Shown: positions 9,281 to 18,038, counted from the first letter of the stretch. The stretch: 64,000 nt of DNA from Thiomicrospira sp. WB1 (GCF_001507535.1 NZ_LQBN01000002.1:248001-312000), one strand, 5' to 3'. Numbers and translations are program-made. The notes: generated from the letters alone by a model not told the origin.

Positions 9281-9882
9281 TAAAGATCGTCGGCGTGTTT
9301 GCGTAAATAATCGGCGACGCCTTCTGGGGAGTCTTTCATGGCGTCATCGCCCGCTTGCCACCCGGCCGGGCAGACATCTCCATGCGCCTCGTGAAATTGT
9401 AATGCGTCCAGCATTCTGAGCATTTCATCCACATTGCGCCCCAGGGGCAGGTCATTGACAACTTGATGGCGAACGATGCCTTGTTTGTCAATGAGGAACG
9501 ACGCTCGGAGCGCCACATGATCGGGGTGGTGAATGCCATACTCACGCATGATTTCGCCGCCCAGATCGGAAATCAGTGGGAAGTTCACCGGTCCCAATCC
9601 CCCTTCTTCCACGGGCGTGTTGCGCCAGGCATTGTGGGTAAACTGAGAATCCACCGAGATACCGATGATTTCCGTGTCGCGTTCCTTAAAGGCCTCCACC
9701 CGGTGATGAAACGCAATGATTTCGGAAGGGCAGACAAAGGTGAAATCAAGCGGGTAAAAGAACACCACGGCATAGCGGTTTTGGATGTGTTTTGACAGAC
9801 AAAAATGATCGACGATGCTGCCATCGGCCAGGACCGCAGCGGCTTGAAAATCCGGAGCGGATTTCGTGACGAGTACAGACAT
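9280..9882 (-). CDS. Typical 2-Cys peroxiredoxin (AhpC/TSA family)
   Basis: 200 residues. The peroxidatic cysteine is C51 in DFTFVCPSE and the resolving cysteine is C171 in DVCPAGW. The GGLG loop is present (VEEGGLGPVNF), but the C-terminal YF motif of eukaryotic sensitive enzymes is not, as expected for a robust bacterial enzyme. It reduces hydrogen and organic peroxides, using thioredoxin or AhpF-like donors; no ahpF is adjacent. AAGGAAG lies about 9 bases before the ATG. It is the first gene of an operon with ispA, with a candidate promoter at 9921-9950. Confidence 0.93.
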   Translation of the reverse strand: MSVLVTKSAPDFQAAAVLADGSIVDHFCLSKHIQNRYAVVFFYPLDFTFVCPSEIIAFHHRVEAFKERDTEIIGISVDSQFTHNAWRNTPVEEGGLGPVNFPLISDLGGEIMREYGIHHPDHVALRASFLIDKQGIVRHQVVNDLPLGRNVDEMLRMLDALQFHEAHGDVCPAGWQAGDDAMKDSPEGVADYLRKHADDL

Positions 9883-9920
9883 GGTTCGGTCTTCCTTGAA
9901 AAATGGGTGGTTGGCCGATA

Positions 9921-9950
9921 ACTATAGTATAGTGATTCGAACAAATGCAA
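9921..9950 (-). promoter_or_regulatory. Candidate sigma70 promoter of the peroxiredoxin-ispA operon
   Basis: On the minus strand TTGCAT (9945-9950) is followed after 18 bases by TATAGT (9921-9926), about 40 bases before the peroxiredoxin start. The -10 box lies in a perfect 6-1-6 palindrome, ACTATAGTATAGT (9921-9933), which could be a regulator site. The assignment is by eye. Confidence 0.4.
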
Positions 9951-10002
9951 GCACGGATCCGTAAAATGATCGGTCCGGGTTCGTTGGGACGGGGAGGTAC
10001 GA

Positions 10003-10638
10003 ATGTTCATAGTTTATTCGCCGGAAGGGCGCAATCGGATTGGACAGCCCGATCCGGCCCGTCAACCTTTACGGGTGGATCGGACCAAACCCTCATCGGA
10101 GGTCGAAGAGTCCCCCGATTTTCCGATGCCTCAGGCTTCGACGTCTCACGCCTCGGGTGGCGCGCAAGCGGCTGCTCACTATGCCTCCGTTCAAGAAGAG
10201 CATGCTCGCAGGGTGGTGGTGAAAATCGGTGAGATCATGTCTTCGCCCGTGGTCACAGCCACGCCGGACATGCCTTTGGTGGAGGCCTGGCAACGGATGC
10301 AGGACCGAAAAATCAATCACTTACCCGTGATCAACGAGGTGACTCGAGGCGTGATCGGCCTGGTGTCATCTCATTTAATCCTGATGCATGCAATCGTGGA
10401 TGAAAATAACCAGTTGTTATTGGAAAACAGTGTCTCAACGGTGGCGGATGTGATGGAAACCTCCGTGCTGACCACACGCGCTGAAACCGACATTCGGCGA
10501 GCGGCACAAGCCATGAGCGTATATGAAATCGGCTGCCTGCCGATTATGGATGATCAGGAGCATTTGACCGGTATGGTCACGCTGTCAGACATCGTCAAGC
10601 GTTTAGGGGAGGAACCTCCCCTAGAGATCTATGCGTAA
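10003..10638 (+). CDS. CBS-domain pair protein
   Basis: 211 residues. The first 70 or so are low-complexity, rich in proline, serine and alanine, and look disordered. Two CBS domains follow: one from about 77 (IGEIMSSPVVTATPDMPLVEA) and one from about 147 (VADVMETSVLTTRAE), ending in MVTLSDIVKRL. CBS pairs bind adenosine nucleotides or related ligands. There is no enzymatic domain, so it is probably a stand-alone sensor of unknown partner. GGGGAGGT precedes the ATG, an unusually strong ribosome binding site. It is divergent from the peroxiredoxin. Confidence 0.85.
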   Translation: MFIVYSPEGRNRIGQPDPARQPLRVDRTKPSSEVEESPDFPMPQASTSHASGGAQAAAHYASVQEEHARRVVVKIGEIMSSPVVTATPDMPLVEAWQRMQDRKINHLPVINEVTRGVIGLVSSHLILMHAIVDENNQLLLENSVSTVADVMETSVLTTRAETDIRRAAQAMSVYEIGCLPIMDDQEHLTGMVTLSDIVKRLGEEPPLEIYA

Positions 10639-10648
10639 ATGCCTTTGA

Positions 10649-11578
10649 TTAACCGTCGTAGTTGATCTTTTCAATCAATTCCTGCAACACGTCTTCGGCT
10701 TGATCGTGGTCGATCTGGCAGGTACCGGCCGCTTCATGTCCGCCACCGCCATAGGACAGGCACAAATGCCCGATATTGGTTTGGGACGATCGGTTCAGGA
10801 TGGATTTGCCCAATGCAAAGACGGTGTTTTGTTTCTTGAAGCCCCACATCACGTGAATGGAAATATTACAGTCAGGGTAGAGGGCATAAACCATGAAACG
10901 GTTTGTTGGGTGGATGATGTCTTCCTCGCGGAAATCGAGCACGACCAGGTTGTGATAAACGGTGGCACAGCGTTTGATCTGTTCAATCGCCGCTGGTTCG
11001 TGTTCAAAATAAAGGTCCACGCGCTCTTTGACGTCGGGCAGTTCCAGGATTTCATCGATGGTATGGTCACGACAGTAGTCGATCAGTTCCATCATCAGAT
11101 TATAGTTGGAAATACGGAACTCTCTAAAACGTCCTAAGCCGGTTCGGGCATCCATCAGGTAGTTCAACAGTGCCCAGCCGGATGGGTTGAGTATTTCTTC
11201 TTTGCTGAACTGTGCAGAGTCTGCCTTGTCTACCGCCGCCATCATGTCCTCGCCCACACGAGGGAAGGCCGCTTTACCGCCATAATAGTCGTACACCACC
11301 CGGGCTGCGGAAGGGGCATTGGGGTCAATGATGTGGTTATCGGACTGTTCATTGCGCAGCGCTTCACTGGCATGGTGGTCAAACGCCAGATGACAACCCG
11401 GTACATAAGGCAGGTTGGTGGTGATGTCGCGTGCGGTGATTTCGATTTTTTGATCCTGCATGTCTTTGGGGTGAACAAAGACGATGTCATCGATCAGATC
11501 TTTTTCTTTGAGCAATACGGCACAGACCAAGCCATCAAAATCACTTCGGGTAACCAGACGGTATTTTTGTTCTGACAT
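10649..11578 (-). CDS. DHH/DHHA1-family phosphoesterase
   Basis: 309 residues. Metal-binding motifs are RSDFDGLVCA (D13, D15) and FDHHAS (D66, H67, H68); the DHHA1 substrate loop is GGGGHEAAGTCQ at about 277-288. The family hydrolyses phosphodiester or phosphoanhydride bonds (nanoRNA, pAp, cyclic dinucleotides, polyphosphate). Proteins of this subgroup are often called exopolyphosphatase, but nothing in the sequence fixes the substrate. GAGGA lies about 9 bases before the ATG. It is convergent with the CBS gene, with only 10 bases between, and sits 72 bases downstream of thioredoxin on the same strand. Confidence 0.82.
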   Translation of the reverse strand: MSEQKYRLVTRSDFDGLVCAVLLKEKDLIDDIVFVHPKDMQDQKIEITARDITTNLPYVPGCHLAFDHHASEALRNEQSDNHIIDPNAPSAARVVYDYYGGKAAFPRVGEDMMAAVDKADSAQFSKEEILNPSGWALLNYLMDARTGLGRFREFRISNYNLMMELIDYCRDHTIDEILELPDVKERVDLYFEHEPAAIEQIKRCATVYHNLVVLDFREEDIIHPTNRFMVYALYPDCNISIHVMWGFKKQNTVFALGKSILNRSSQTNIGHLCLSYGGGGHEAAGTCQIDHDQAEDVLQELIEKINYDG

Positions 11579-11650
11579 GGTGTTTTTCCTCGGATCGAAG
11601 TTTGAGAGCAGACACAGGAATGTTGTGCCTGCCAGGGACAGCCAGTCGCT

Positions 11651-12028
11651 TTATTGTGCTTGCTGTTCGGCTTGTGCTTTTTCCAGATCCTGACGGACTT
11701 TGTCCATGTCAAGGTCTTTCAATTGGGCGATGCCCTCTTCAAAGTTGCTCTCGGGGATGACACCGGGGTTGGAAAAGACCACGATTTTGTCACGCATGAA
11801 TACCAGTGTGGGAATGGAGCGGACTTGAAACATGCCGGCCAGCTCTTGTTGTTCTTCCACATTGACCTTGGCAAAGACAATGTCAGGGTGGTTTTCGGAA
11901 ACCTTTTCATAAGTGGGCGCAAATTGTTTGCAAGGCCCGCACCATTCCGCCCAGAAATCCAGAATAACGATCTCATTGTTTTCAATGGTTTCTTCAAATG
12001 TTTCCTGTGTGAGGTCAATCACTGACAT
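11651..12028 (-). CDS. Thioredoxin with a C-terminal extension
   Basis: 125 residues. The redox site is WAEWCGPCK with cysteines 30 and 33; the cis-proline is in RSIPTLVF. The fold is complete by about residue 105, and the remaining 20 residues are a charged helix rich in Glu, Gln, Ala and Lys, absent from E. coli TrxA (109 residues). The GVIPES loop replaces the usual GAxxK region. AAGGAAC precedes the ATG. It is a general disulfide reductase or a partner-specific thioredoxin; the neighbouring DHH gene suggests no obvious partner. Confidence 0.9.
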   Translation of the reverse strand: MSVIDLTQETFEETIENNEIVILDFWAEWCGPCKQFAPTYEKVSENHPDIVFAKVNVEEQQELAGMFQVRSIPTLVFMRDKIVVFSNPGVIPESNFEEGIAQLKDLDMDKVRQDLEKAQAEQQAQ

Positions 12029-12055
12029 AACGTTCCTTAATGGTTGGTCCGAAGC

Positions 12056-13483
12056 TTATTCGGAGTGAGTAAAATCATCCGGCAACCCGCCATGGGTAAG
12101 TTTTTCCGGGTCAAGGTAGCTGGCCAAAGCATCACGATCCAGATCGGTCATTTCCTGAGCCACGTCCAAAACCGCACGTCCGGATCGGTATGCTTCCTTG
12201 GCAATGGCCGCGCCGGTTTCGTAGCCGACCAGTGCGTTCAGTGCTGTGACCAGAATCGGGTTGACGGCCAGTGTTTCGGTCAAGTTCCGATTATTGACGA
12301 CAAAGCCTTCAATGGCTTTGTCGGCAAGCGTTGTTAACGCGTTGGATGCAAGCGTCAGGCTTTCCAGCAATCGCAATGCAATCAACGGCAACATAACGTT
12401 GAGTTGGAAATTACCAGACTGGCCAGCGAGGGTCAAGGTGGTGTGATTGCCGATGATCTGTGTGCCAGCCATCGCCACGGCTTCGGGAATCACCGGATTG
12501 ATTTTACCCGGCATGATGGAGCTGCCAGGCTGCAGGGCGGGAAGCTGAATTTCGCCGAGACCTGCCAAAGGACCGGAATTCATCCACCGCAAGTCATTGG
12601 CAATTTTGACCAGGCCTGCTGCGAGCGTGTTGAGTTGACCGCTCAATTCCACCGCCGTATCCTGGCTGCTTAAACCGACAAATGGATTGGGCATGGGGGT
12701 GAATGACATGCCTTTGAGTTCGGGTGTTTGCTGACATTGTTGATTCAGGCAGTCACAGAAGGTTTTGGCAAAGTCGCTGGGGGCGTTGATGCCAGTCCCC
12801 ACTGCGGTGCCGCCCTGAGGCAGCTGATGCAGTCTTGTCTTAACCGATTGCAGGCGAGCGGCATTGTCGTAGAGTTGTTGTTGCCAGGTGTCGAGCTCCT
12901 GGTCGAGACGAACCGGCATGGCGTCCATTAAATGCGTACGGCCGGTTTTGACCGCGCCCTGGACGGCTTTGGCTTTGTCGCGTAATACCCGTTGGGCGTG
13001 GTCCAGGGCGGGCATCAGTTGCGTTTCTAGCATTAATGCCGCGCTGAGATGGATGGCAGTTGGGATGACATCGTTAGAGCTTTGGCTCATGTTGACGTCA
13101 TCATTGGGGTGCACGCGTTCGCCGCTGATGTTTGATGCCAGATGCGCAATGACTTCATTGGCATTCATGTTGGTACTGGTCCCGGAACCGGTTTGAAAGA
13201 CATCCACCGGAAATTGGTTCAGGTGCTGGCCGGTTATGATTTCTTCTGCGGCCTGGACGATGGCGTCGGCTTTTATCTGTTCAAGCAGGCCAAGTTGCTG
13301 GTTGGCGCGGGCGCAGGCAGCTTTGATGCGGGCCACGGCCTGAATGAAATTCGGCGGCATGGGTTGGCCGCTGATCGGGAAATTGTCGATGGCTCTTTGT
13401 GTTTGTGCGCCCCACATGGCATCGGCTGGGACGGATAGTGGGCCAAGGCTGTCGTGTTCGGTACGGGTGGTTTGGCTGGTCAT
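12056..13483 (-). CDS. fumC: Class II fumarate hydratase
   Basis: 475 residues, close to E. coli FumC (467). The superfamily signature GSSIMPGKINP is at 320-330. Other active-site stretches are TGSGTSTNMNANE around 98-110, SSNDVIPTA around 135-143, and KTGRTHLMDA with H184, matching the catalytic-region histidine of FumC. It hydrates fumarate to malate without an iron-sulfur cluster, so it tolerates oxidants. The wording fits fumarase better than aspartase or argininosuccinate lyase. It is 27 bases upstream of thioredoxin. No clear Shine-Dalgarno sequence precedes the ATG. Confidence 0.94.
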   Translation of the reverse strand: MTSQTTRTEHDSLGPLSVPADAMWGAQTQRAIDNFPISGQPMPPNFIQAVARIKAACARANQQLGLLEQIKADAIVQAAEEIITGQHLNQFPVDVFQTGSGTSTNMNANEVIAHLASNISGERVHPNDDVNMSQSSNDVIPTAIHLSAALMLETQLMPALDHAQRVLRDKAKAVQGAVKTGRTHLMDAMPVRLDQELDTWQQQLYDNAARLQSVKTRLHQLPQGGTAVGTGINAPSDFAKTFCDCLNQQCQQTPELKGMSFTPMPNPFVGLSSQDTAVELSGQLNTLAAGLVKIANDLRWMNSGPLAGLGEIQLPALQPGSSIMPGKINPVIPEAVAMAGTQIIGNHTTLTLAGQSGNFQLNVMLPLIALRLLESLTLASNALTTLADKAIEGFVVNNRNLTETLAVNPILVTALNALVGYETGAAIAKEAYRSGRAVLDVAQEMTDLDRDALASYLDPEKLTHGGLPDDFTHSE

Positions 13484-13774
13484 AGGTTTGTTTCGGTCTG
13501 GTTGAGAGAAAAGGTTGTCTAGGCGCTCAAAATAAATGCTTATTCTACCGTATCCTAGAGTAAGCGGAAACCCTGTGTTTCATCAAAGATAAGGGCGATC
13601 ACGTATTCCTGGTATGGGTGTGTTAAGCTTTCTTTTTTGTAAACGGTTCCTGTCTGTGTCAGTGAGGGCGCAAATGGCCCAACGCTTTAGATGTAAGGTG
13701 CGTCTTTTTGGGCTGCTTAAGGCCGCGTGCGAGGAAGTTTTTATTGATCAATTTGCATTGTTACTGGTTTTACT

Positions 13775-15895
13775 ATGCCCCATTCAACGTCGCTTGAAAA
13801 AAATTCAACGGTTGCCAAGACGGTCCTGAATCAAGGGCTATGGTGGTGTGCCACACGCAAAAAAAGTGCGCCTTTCTCAGTGGGGTTTTATCTGTCTGAG
13901 GCGTTTGCTGTGCTGTTGCCTGCCTTGTTTGAACAGGAAGCGGTCACGTTTGAGGCGTTTGAAGCCTGTTTAAAATCAGAAAGTCAGACGATTTTAGCTC
14001 AGCGAATGAAGGCACTGCGTAAAGATCCAGCGCTGGAACAGCGTTTTTTGATTGGTCTTGAAGCCGAGCATGGCACCATCTGGCTAATGGCCCAGCTGCA
14101 TTGGCAGGCCACGGACGAGGAAGAGTACATCTGCGCCCATTGCGTCGAAGTGTCTGAACTGCATGCCCTGGAAGAGGAGTTGGTTGCCTCCAATAGCCGC
14201 TTGATGATCGAACGATTACGCGAGCGTGAACAGATGGCCAAAAAGGAAGCGGATTTGCTTGAATCCCAATATCAGGCGCAAACCCAGTTTCTGGCCATGT
14301 TGAGTCATGAGTTGCGCTCCCCGCTGATGGGCATGAATGGTCTGATTGACCTGATCAAAAAGAATCATCATCAAGGCAAGTCGATTGGCGAACAGCTCCA
14401 GGTGATGCGCCTGACCGTGGACCAGCTCAATTTTCTGATCAATGACATCCTGACGTTTTCGCAGACCCAGTCCGATCAGATCCGGATTCAGAATTCGGTC
14501 TTCAATCTGGATGAAATGATTCGCTATCTGCGCCATTTGACCAAGTCTATTGCCTCTGAGAAAGGGTTGAACGTGACCGTGGACGTGTCCGTAGAGCATG
14601 ACTGCTTTTATGGCGATCTGGTTCGGACGTCTCAGGTTCTGTTGAATTTGTTGGTGAACGCCATCAAATTTACCGAGCAGGGCGGGGTGCATCTGTCCGT
14701 GGATGAGCGCCAATCCGATCAAGGAACGGGGTTGGTGGTTCAGGTTTGCGACAGTGGCCACGGCATTGAAGACGAAGACTTACGTTATATATTTGACCCT
14801 TTCAAGCAGTTGGATGCCAAAGGGCGTAAGCAATATGTTGGCTCCGGCTTGGGACTGGCCATCGTCAAAACGCTGGTTGAGGTGATGGGAGGTGACGTTC
14901 AGGTCCGATCAGAGTTGACTGTGGGTACTTGCTTTGAAGTGTGGTTGCCCTTTCCTCATCGCAGTTGTGATGAAATCGAGGTGTCCGCCATCGGCGGTAT
15001 GGGCAAATCCTCGTCGTTTGGCGCAGCGCATATGCCGGTCGAAACCGAGGTGGAAAACCCCACTTTGCCTGAGTGTCGCGTGCTGATTGCAGATGACTCG
15101 ATGATTAATCGCCGTGTGCTGGAGACGTTTCTGGTTGAGGCCGGATGTCACGTTGATCAGGCCAGCGATGGCAACCAGGCCTGGTCAAAATTCCAACAGA
15201 AGGCGTATGAGTTCGTGTTCCTGGACATTCAAATGCCTGGGCTCAATGGCATGCAGGTGTGTGAGAAAATTCGTGCACTGAAGCCTGGTGATTGCGAGGC
15301 GCTGAAAGGGGTGTTCGCCCTGACGGCCGCACACACAGAAGCGGAAGAAGCCGAAGCAGGGATCGTTCTGGATAAAACATTGTTTGACCAGTGGCTGGAA
15401 AAACCGGTATCCCAGGACAAAGTGATCCACTTGTTGGAGTGCTTCAGCCAGGAAAATTCTGATTGCCGTTCGCCTGACCTTCAGACCGCTCAAGCTGATT
15501 CTGAGTTGGCTTCACCGTCAAAGCCTAAGCAGGCCACGTCTGAAACGACCATGGATGACTGTGTGCGCCGTGCTCAAAAAGAAATGCACGAGTTTTCTCT
15601 TGCCCAAGTGCTGGATGACGCCTTACTGGGGATGACGCCCCAATTAATCACCTCTTTGCAAGAAGAAGTGGTGGAGCTCAAACACAGTCTTGATCAAAAA
15701 GATCTGGTGGGCTTATCGAGTGGATTGCATCGGATCAAAGGCAATCTCATGATGTTTCACGTCAGCCCGCTGTTGAAGCTTGTGAAATGCCTTCAGCAGG
15801 CAAAAAAACAGCCTGAGCAAAGAGATAAAGTCGATTGGAAAATGTTGGTTTCAGGCGTGAACGCCCTTGAAAAATTAATCGATCGCCTCCATTAG
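13775..15895 (+). CDS. Soluble hybrid histidine kinase (sensor-HisKA-HATPase-REC-HPt)
   Basis: 706 residues without membrane helices. Residues 1-130 are a sensor region that may be PAS-like (inference), then a coiled coil at about 130-170. HisKA follows with H178 in AMLSHELRSPL, then the ATPase domain with N-box NLLVNAIKF (N295) and GSGLGLAIVK around 357. The receiver has acidic residues D440/D441 and phospho-acceptor D484 in FLDIQMPG. A C-terminal HPt has H652 in LHRIKGNLMMF. All four phosphorelay sites (H-D-H plus the partner regulator) are intact. The response regulator 58 bases downstream is the likely output. No clear ribosome binding site precedes the ATG. The input signal is unknown but cytoplasmic. 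Confidence 0.88.
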   Translation: MPHSTSLEKNSTVAKTVLNQGLWWCATRKKSAPFSVGFYLSEAFAVLLPALFEQEAVTFEAFEACLKSESQTILAQRMKALRKDPALEQRFLIGLEAEHGTIWLMAQLHWQATDEEEYICAHCVEVSELHALEEELVASNSRLMIERLREREQMAKKEADLLESQYQAQTQFLAMLSHELRSPLMGMNGLIDLIKKNHHQGKSIGEQLQVMRLTVDQLNFLINDILTFSQTQSDQIRIQNSVFNLDEMIRYLRHLTKSIASEKGLNVTVDVSVEHDCFYGDLVRTSQVLLNLLVNAIKFTEQGGVHLSVDERQSDQGTGLVVQVCDSGHGIEDEDLRYIFDPFKQLDAKGRKQYVGSGLGLAIVKTLVEVMGGDVQVRSELTVGTCFEVWLPFPHRSCDEIEVSAIGGMGKSSSFGAAHMPVETEVENPTLPECRVLIADDSMINRRVLETFLVEAGCHVDQASDGNQAWSKFQQKAYEFVFLDIQMPGLNGMQVCEKIRALKPGDCEALKGVFALTAAHTEAEEAEAGIVLDKTLFDQWLEKPVSQDKVIHLLECFSQENSDCRSPDLQTAQADSELASPSKPKQATSETTMDDCVRRAQKEMHEFSLAQVLDDALLGMTPQLITSLQEEVVELKHSLDQKDLVGLSSGLHRIKGNLMMFHVSPLLKLVKCLQQAKKQPEQRDKVDWKMLVSGVNALEKLIDRLH
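15174..15190 (+). repeat. Copy of the ACCAGGCCTGGTNAAAA motif
   Basis: ACCAGGCCTGGTCAAAA lies inside the receiver domain of the hybrid kinase gene, where it encodes NQAWSK. Confidence 0.55.
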
Positions 15896-15953
15896 ACTAT
15901 CACTGAATTATGCTTATAATAGTGAATTGAACAGGCAAAAAGGAATGTTTTAG

Positions 15954-16652
15954 ATGGCAAAGGCAAAAGCAAAAGTGCTCCTGGCGGAAGACCATGACTT
16001 GGTGCGGGCCGGATTTAAGTCCATTCTGGATGCGGACGGCACGGTCAAGGTGGCGGCAGAAGCGCAAGACGGTGAAACGGCTATGTCGATCGTCGAGCAG
16101 GATGCACCGGACATTCTGATCATTGACCTGTCGATGCCAAAATTGAGCGGAATGGCCGTCATCACGCAATTGCGGAAAAAGAAAAACCCGATTAAAATCA
16201 TTGTCCTAACGGCTGCTGAGGCGCCCAATGTCTGGAAAGAGGTGATGGATTTAGGGGTGAACGGGCTGGCATTGAAGTCCGTATCCAAATCGGAATTGAT
16301 CAAGGGCATCAAGGCCGTTCTTGATGACGAGTTGTTCATTCATTCTGAAATTGAACCCGGTCTGGAAGAATACGTGTCCGAAGAGGAGGCGAAACGTGCG
16401 CAGGCGATGTCTGACACAGACAAGCCTAAAAAGCCACGTAAATTATCCATTCGTGAAAAGCAGGTGATTAAGCTGGTTGCCGAAGGATACAAAACCAAAG
16501 ATATTGCCGACTTGCTCGGCATCAGTGACCGTACGGTGTCCAAGCACCGGGAAAACATTATGACCAAACTGGGGCTGACGGCATCGGCTGAACTGGTGAA
16601 TTATGCCAGTCATATCGGTTTGTTGAAGGTGGAACTCGACGAGATTCGCTGA
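15954..16652 (+). CDS. NarL/LuxR-type response regulator
   Basis: 232 residues. The receiver spans about 5-125 with acidic pair E12/D13 and phospho-acceptor D58 in ILIIDLSMPKLSG. A charged linker (about 140-162) is longer than usual. The LuxR-type helix-turn-helix is at about 163-225: LSIREKQVIKLVAEGYKTKDIA, then ISDRTVSKHRENIM. AAAGGAATG precedes the ATG. It follows the hybrid kinase and most likely takes phosphate from that kinase's HPt domain. It is followed by an intrinsic terminator, which closes the two-gene unit. Target genes cannot be read. Confidence 0.92.
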   Translation: MAKAKAKVLLAEDHDLVRAGFKSILDADGTVKVAAEAQDGETAMSIVEQDAPDILIIDLSMPKLSGMAVITQLRKKKNPIKIIVLTAAEAPNVWKEVMDLGVNGLALKSVSKSELIKGIKAVLDDELFIHSEIEPGLEEYVSEEEAKRAQAMSDTDKPKKPRKLSIREKQVIKLVAEGYKTKDIADLLGISDRTVSKHRENIMTKLGLTASAELVNYASHIGLLKVELDEIR

Positions 16653-16700
16653 TTGTCCTTTGCGATAAAGTACTGATTAAAATCAAAAAGCTAAATGTCA

Positions 16701-16727
16701 AAAGGCGCTCAACTGAGCGCCTTTTTT
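16701..16727 (+). terminator. Intrinsic terminator after the response regulator
   Basis: Perfect 11-base arms AAAGGCGCTCA and TGAGCGCCTTT around a 2-base loop, followed by more T residues. It also lies just past the end of the convergent flavoprotein gene, and the A-run on the other strand makes it potentially bidirectional. Confidence 0.85.
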
Positions 16728-16736
16728 GTGGACGTT

Positions 16737-17864
16737 TTAACGGTATTGGCGCAGGTACCACTTTTCGAAGAAACGTTTTGCCCAGTGCATGAGGCGGCAG
16801 GGGGGCAAAAGCAGAGTGCCTTTTTCCGTTCTTCGTACCAAAACCCCATGACTCAGTGTATCAATGATGCAAACAAGCTCATGTTTAATGGGGTCGAAAT
16901 CGGTCTGTCCATTCAGCTCACGTGCCAGGTTGCGGCTGGCCGTCACCGCCTGAAGGTCAGCCGCGTGTGCCTGTTTGGCCTGCCATTCCGGTCCCGGGAA
17001 ACTGCCTGAATCGCCAGCCACATACGTCCGTTCCATGTTTGCCACCTGGCAATGCTCATTGGCCTGGATCAAACCGCCTTCGGACAAAGGCATCTCTGTG
17101 TTTTCCACCCAATCTGGTCCGGTCATGCCAGGCATAAACAGGATCAGGTCGGCCTCGATTTCTCCGCCTTCTGTGAGCACCTTGTTGCGCTCAAAGCCCT
17201 TCATTTTGTGTCCGAGGTGGGTTTGAATACCGCGCTTTTCCATCATCTTCAGCACTTTGTCCGGTACTTTGTCGCCCAGCCGCTTGCCCGGTTTGGGGGC
17301 CGGGTTGAAAAACACCAGCTCAAATTGGTGGCGGCGTCCCTGGCGACGTAAAAGCGTGTCGATGCCAAACAGAAATTCAAACATGGGGCCACCTCGCATC
17401 GCTGAGGGTTCTTTCGGGTTGCCGCCAAAGCCGATGGCAATGGTGCCGCCCGCCAGGTTATCCAGGCGATCCTTGATGGCTTCGGCGGCATCGATGCCCT
17501 CACATGGCGTGATGGCGTGTTCAATGCCCGGCAGTTTCTTGATAAAGCGCCCACCGGTGGCAATGATTAATCCATCGTTTCGATGCGATCCCTGGTCGGT
17601 TTTGATCAGCCGACCTTGTTCTTCAATGCCCGTCACACGCCCCTGGATGTACTCAACTGTCTGACGATTGAAATAGTTCGTCAAATCGACTTTGAGGTCG
17701 TCCCCTTTGCGTAGGCGAGAAGGGAGCCAGATCAAGCTGGGGAGGTACACCATCTGCTTTTTAGGTGCAATCACAGTAATCTTGGCGTTGGGCAGCTGCT
17801 TTCGGGTTTCTTTGATTGCAGTCAGTGCGGCAAAGCCAGTTCCCAGTATGGTGATGTTTTCCAT
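16737..17864 (-). CDS. FAD-dependent SQR-like pyridine nucleotide-disulfide oxidoreductase
   Basis: 375 residues. The N-terminal FAD loop is GTGFAALTA; the second FAD motif is YVAGDSGSFPG around 281-291. The fold and the amphipathic C-terminal helix (about 356-375, rich in Trp, Arg, Lys) fit membrane-bound sulfide:quinone oxidoreductases and related NDH-2-type enzymes. Cysteines equivalent to the first and last SQR cysteines are present (C121 and C332), but the middle one is missing: the region reads SAMRGGPMFEF. So it is SQR-like, not a proven SQR; flavocytochrome c-type or other quinone reductases are alternatives. AAGGA precedes the ATG. It is monocistronic and faces the mobile island. Confidence 0.75.
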   Translation of the reverse strand: MENITILGTGFAALTAIKETRKQLPNAKITVIAPKKQMVYLPSLIWLPSRLRKGDDLKVDLTNYFNRQTVEYIQGRVTGIEEQGRLIKTDQGSHRNDGLIIATGGRFIKKLPGIEHAITPCEGIDAAEAIKDRLDNLAGGTIAIGFGGNPKEPSAMRGGPMFEFLFGIDTLLRRQGRRHQFELVFFNPAPKPGKRLGDKVPDKVLKMMEKRGIQTHLGHKMKGFERNKVLTEGGEIEADLILFMPGMTGPDWVENTEMPLSEGGLIQANEHCQVANMERTYVAGDSGSFPGPEWQAKQAHAADLQAVTASRNLARELNGQTDFDPIKHELVCIIDTLSHGVLVRRTEKGTLLLPPCRLMHWAKRFFEKWYLRQYR

Positions 17865-17998
17865 GGTCTGTCCTTCTGTTGGATGTTGGCAACGGTCATG
17901 CGTTCAATCAGCGCCCCTGCCCAGTGAATTTGCTTCGATTGATTATACTCTTTAAGAAAAACGGGTAAAATCAGTAAAACTGTTTCCAAGGGATTAAT

Positions 17999-18038
17999 TT
18001 TTGTCTTCAGCTGTCTAATTTTGTCTTTGGCTGGCTAA
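17999..18038 (+). repeat. Two tandem 20-bp direct repeats at the left edge of the island
   Basis: TTTTGTCTTCAGCTGTCTAA (17999-18018) is followed directly by TTTTGTCTTTGGCTGGCTAA (18019-18038); 17 of 20 bases agree. They lie between the host flavoprotein promoter region and the first recombinase gene. Tandem sites of this size are typical of recombinase or accessory-factor binding at the end of an integrative element. The function is inferred from position. Confidence 0.55.

Noticed and set aside
10604-10623. Stem TAGGGGAGG-AA-CCTCCCCTA at the end of the CBS gene, considered as a terminator
   Set aside because: No T-run follows on either strand and the stem is inside coding sequence (GEEPPLE), so it is left as an incidental repeat.
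13614-13829. 71-codon frame overlapping the start of the hybrid kinase
   Set aside because: No ribosome binding site, no recognisable domain, and it overlaps a well-supported gene.
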